Positions 61,546-64,000 of a DNA stretch of 64,000 nucleotides are shown here, in pieces. Below the pieces are notes generated by a model. That model saw only the letters and a program-made list of their open reading frames with translations, was not told the origin of the DNA and ran no database searches. Within the stretch, counting starts at the first letter, position 1. Each line of letters opens with the position of its first letter. Both the position numbers and the translations under genes were made by a program. Origin of the DNA: an uncultured Acidimicrobiales bacterium (lineage in GTDB: Bacteria; Actinomycetota; Acidimicrobiia; Acidimicrobiales; SZUA-35); contig CALAJQ010000025.1 of NCBI GenBank assembly GCA_937922785.1, positions 124,001 to 188,000 of the forward strand, written 5' to 3'.

Positions 61546-61917
61546 TTAGAGTTCGCGGCGCAGCCTCAGCCACTCCCCTGCCACAAAGTCTGCATCAACC
61601 AAGTTGCGGGGGTTCCAGTGGGTGGTCCGGTTGTATTCGCTAATCGAAGTGTTGATCTCGGCAACTCGAAGACGAACGGCAGCTTCAGTATCGGAACGCA
61701 TCGCTGCCGCTAGCGCCAACCGAATCTCAACTTCTAGGTCTTCGGCATTGATCTTGCTGCGCTCCCGCCGGGCCAGGCGGGCGGCAAACCAGCCCGGGGG
61801 ACGCTCAGTTCCTAGGTCAGCAATGGGCTTACCAGCTCCGGCCAGGTTGTCGAACAACCCGGCCTGCTGGCCTGCTTTGATGTGCCTGTCGGCTATCGAC
61901 TCAAAGATGCTCACCAC
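61546..61917 (-). CDS. DUF1992 (DnaJ homologue subfamily C member 28-like) protein
   Basis: 123 residues. FESIADRHIKAGQQAGLFDNLAGAGKPI and SEYNRTTHWNPRNLVDADFVAGEWLRL form the DUF1992 signature. Function is unknown; the domain also occurs in eukaryotic DNAJC28. The gene ends directly against the cyclase-ATPase open frame (TAAGTG), so the two are probably co-transcribed. Confidence 0.85.
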   Translation of the reverse strand: MVSIFESIADRHIKAGQQAGLFDNLAGAGKPIADLGTERPPGWFAARLARRERSKINAEDLEVEIRLALAAAMRSDTEAAVRLRVAEINTSISEYNRTTHWNPRNLVDADFVAGEWLRLRREL

Positions 61918-62117
61918 CTCAAGGTTAGACCAGCTACTTCCTGGCTACCTCTACCTCGATCTCGGTGACGTGGCTCTTCCCGATTGTCATTTGCGAATAG
62001 GCCTAGCTTCGGGAGGCGTCAGGTCAAACTTTTCGTTAAGAGCGGTCAGCTGTACCCTCGGCGCCAATGACAGATCTAGTGAGGCCGGGCGACTCACTTC
62101 AATACGGGGTGACCACA

Positions 62118-63383
62118 ATGAACCAGGCACGCACCCGTGCCGCTATTCGCCGCAGGCGGTTACCACCAGGTGACCTCCAGAACCTTGACGTTCTCGAGAA
62201 ATCCAATCGCGCAGTCCTGATCCACGAAGCTGCGCAACATGGTCCCGTCTTTAAGGTGGAGGCGTACGGCCGCTTCTGGGTATGTGTTGTCGGCCTTGAT
62301 GTGGCGCGTCGCTTCATCAAATCGGTTGGAGAGTCCATCCGGCCCGTCACTATGGATCTTGAGCCACTGGTCCCGGGTGGATTCATGCGCCAGATGACGG
62401 GGGACTTCCACCGGAAGTATCGCCAGCGACTTGGTCGAGCACTTAGTCAAACTGACTTAGCTGGTCAGGTTGGTGTCCTTGAGGCGATCACCCGGCAGCA
62501 CCTGGCAACGTATGCAGAATCACAGATGCCCGGAGCTATGCGAACAAAGCTGTCTGACTCATTGCACGCCATGACCACAGACTTGCTGCTGCACATTCTG
62601 TTCGGCGCTGAACCAGGCACGGACTACCACGGTCGTCTGATTCTGGGTTATGCCGAGATGGGTAGCGATGGCCTGGCGTGGACTATTGGCGATCCCCAGA
62701 CTCGTGGTTTCTCGACTGTGGCTGAGACTGTGCGAGACCGCTGCGAAGAGCTCGCCTCGACGGCCCAGACAGACTTCGGCGGCCTTGCTTTCCAAGCGTT
62801 CGGGGACGGTGGTTTGGACGACACGATGCTTGGAAATCTGATCTACATGGTCGAGATGGGACGCGACGACACAACGGTGCTATTTCGATGGTTAACAAAG
62901 TACGCAACCGAACAGGCTGAGTACTTCTCGAACCTGGCTTCCTGTGTCGAGGATCCGTCGTTCAAGACTCGGGCCCGAGCCTTCGTTTCAGAGACGTTGA
63001 GGACCGATCAGAGCTACCGACTTCTGCGTATCACGACCAGCAACGTCATGTTCGACGGGTACTTCATTCCCAAGGGTTCGATGGTTCGGATTTGTATGTG
63101 GGAGTCTCATCGGGCACCTGAGGTGTTCGACCGCCCGTTCGAATTCGACGCCAACCGGTTCGTGGCTGAATCCTACGGAGCTTCTGAGTTCACACCATTC
63201 GGTATCGACCAACACCAGTGTCCATTCGCCGCTGTCTCGGTGCTGATGGGTGAGGCGTTTCTCCGCTCGTTAGCTGACACCTACGTTCTGTCCCCATTGG
63301 GCGAATCCCAAGCCGTTCGCGGGCCCTACCACTGGGAACCAGCCCCCGGGTTTGAGATCTGCCTGAATCGGCGGGATCACTAG
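62118..63383 (+). CDS. Cytochrome P450
   Basis: 421 residues from ATG 62118, which has GGGGTGA seven bases upstream; ATG 62067 is a weaker in-frame start. ETLR in FVSETLRTDQSYRLLR is the K-helix ExxR, and FTPFGIDQHQCPFAAVSVLM holds the heme-binding cysteine. The I-helix reads YMVEMGRDDTTVLFRWL, where the usual AGxxT is altered, which can go with non-standard oxygen chemistry. It ends directly before the NRPS start, so it likely oxidises a peptide-bound amino acid or the released product. Confidence 0.88.
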   Translation: MNQARTRAAIRRRRLPPGDLQNLDVLEKSNRAVLIHEAAQHGPVFKVEAYGRFWVCVVGLDVARRFIKSVGESIRPVTMDLEPLVPGGFMRQMTGDFHRKYRQRLGRALSQTDLAGQVGVLEAITRQHLATYAESQMPGAMRTKLSDSLHAMTTDLLLHILFGAEPGTDYHGRLILGYAEMGSDGLAWTIGDPQTRGFSTVAETVRDRCEELASTAQTDFGGLAFQAFGDGGLDDTMLGNLIYMVEMGRDDTTVLFRWLTKYATEQAEYFSNLASCVEDPSFKTRARAFVSETLRTDQSYRLLRITTSNVMFDGYFIPKGSMVRICMWESHRAPEVFDRPFEFDANRFVAESYGASEFTPFGIDQHQCPFAAVSVLMGEAFLRSLADTYVLSPLGESQAVRGPYHWEPAPGFEICLNRRDH

Positions 63384-64000
63384 ATGAACGAACACCCTGA
63401 CGAATTGGCGGCCGGCTCCGAATCGAATCTCTTCGGCTTGTTCCAAAACCAAGCCCGCCAGACCCCTGCTGCAGTCGCCGTGGTGTCCAACACTGGGGAA
63501 ACTACATACGCCGAACTCCTGAGTCTTGCCAACCAGATCCGTTCAGGACTCCATCGCCTAGACCTCCCGTTGGAGGAACCTGTCGGCGTGTGCATGAGTC
63601 GAACTGTCAACATGATCGCCACAATCTTGGCGGTTGTTGGTTCCGGCCTCGCTCACGTGCCGATGGACCCGGCCAGCCCGACCAAACGGCTTCAGCGGAT
63701 CATCGACAACTCAGCGTGTCGGGTTGTGATCACCGACCATCAGTCCAGCTGGCTTTTCGAATCCGAAGACGCTGCGGTTCCCGAGACCCTCCTGTCACTT
63801 AATTCCCTGCTTGGCGAGAGTCTCCAAACCGCAGATATCCCGGTGCCTCCGGGTGACACCAACCGGGCGTACATTATCTACACGTCAGGTTCGACCGGAA
63901 TCCCTAAGGGCGTAGACACAGCCCACCGCGGCGTAATCAATCTGCTGACAAACCTCCGGGACTCCCTGCAAATCTCGGCTGAAGACCGAGTGCTTGCCGT
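63384..64000 (+). CDS. Nonribosomal peptide synthetase, adenylation domain start (partial)
   Basis: Begins with ATG 63384 immediately after the P450 stop and is open to the window edge, about 205 residues visible. LFGLFQNQARQTPAAVAVVS, TTYAELLSLANQIRSGL, LAHVPMDPASPTKRLQRII and the A3 core AYIIYTSGSTGIPKGVDTAH are NRPS adenylation-domain motifs. There is no condensation domain in front, so this is a loading or stand-alone module. The residues that fix amino-acid specificity lie beyond the window. Confidence 0.92.
   Translation, partial: MNEHPDELAAGSESNLFGLFQNQARQTPAAVAVVSNTGETTYAELLSLANQIRSGLHRLDLPLEEPVGVCMSRTVNMIATILAVVGSGLAHVPMDPASPTKRLQRIIDNSACRVVITDHQSSWLFESEDAAVPETLLSLNSLLGESLQTADIPVPPGDTNRAYIIYTSGSTGIPKGVDTAHRGVINLLTNLRDSLQISAEDRVLA

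Overview
The window reads as a piece of chromosome from a free-living actinobacterium, most likely of the class Acidimicrobiia. This is inferred from family content, not from a marker gene: a DnaE2 polymerase behind an actinobacterial LexA box, a DUF222/HNH (13E12-type) gene, a DUF2510 membrane protein, secreted S33 hydrolase with DUF4214, cyclase-AAA regulators, LLM and PPOX flavoproteins, and moderately GC-rich DNA. No rRNA, tRNA, CRISPR array or complete insertion sequence was recognised.

Layout. 1-3.4 kb: the end of a catabolic operon (TPP enzyme, PPOX protein, DHP-hydroxylase-like FAD monooxygenase, DUF3500). 3.5-15.3 kb: ordinary chromosomal genes (secreted peptidase-like hydrolase, K+ channel, Mo oxidoreductase with TetR, ArsR/PPOX pair, exonuclease, ECF sigma/anti-sigma pair, hydrolase, SRPBCC protein), with five copies of one short intergenic repeat. 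15.3-18.7 kb: dnaE2 with its SOS box. 18.8-27.9 kb: an accessory zone of poorly known genes: a membrane protein with a DUF5919/PLD-like domain and no canonical start codon, a cupin, a HEPN-like protein, a DUF2510-TM-HNH-lamin-tail protein, a small EACC1-like protein paired with an HExxH/zinc-ribbon protein, and an HNH gene broken by one stop codon.

27.9-54.9 kb is the most coherent and interesting part. A 13-gene operon on the minus strand (43538 down to 27948, nearly all junctions overlapping or within a few bases) encodes a complete dipeptide-type ABC importer, an EF-hand arylsulfotransferase, three paralogous AtsA-like metallo-beta-lactamase-fold proteins, a SMP-30 lactonase, a DszA/NtaA-like flavin monooxygenase, an intradiol ring-cleavage dioxygenase, an FAH-family hydrolase and a formylglycine sulfatase. 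Next to it, a MarR regulator faces a plus-strand operon with an MFS transporter, LigAB extradiol dioxygenase, a TauE/SafE exporter and an SDR, followed by a second sulfatase and a four-gene CoA operon (amidohydrolase, 3-hydroxyacyl-CoA dehydrogenase-like, acetoacetate-CoA ligase, enoyl-CoA hydratase). I infer a locus for import, desulfation and ring cleavage of sulfated aromatic compounds, with sulfite or sulfate export and funnelling of carbon through CoA esters.

55-64 kb: a sucrose-phosphorylase-family enzyme overlapping a P-loop kinase, an MFS exporter, a class III cyclase-ATPase-TPR regulator, a DUF1992 protein, and, at the right edge, a cytochrome P450 directly followed by the start of a nonribosomal peptide synthetase, so a natural-product cluster probably continues beyond the window.
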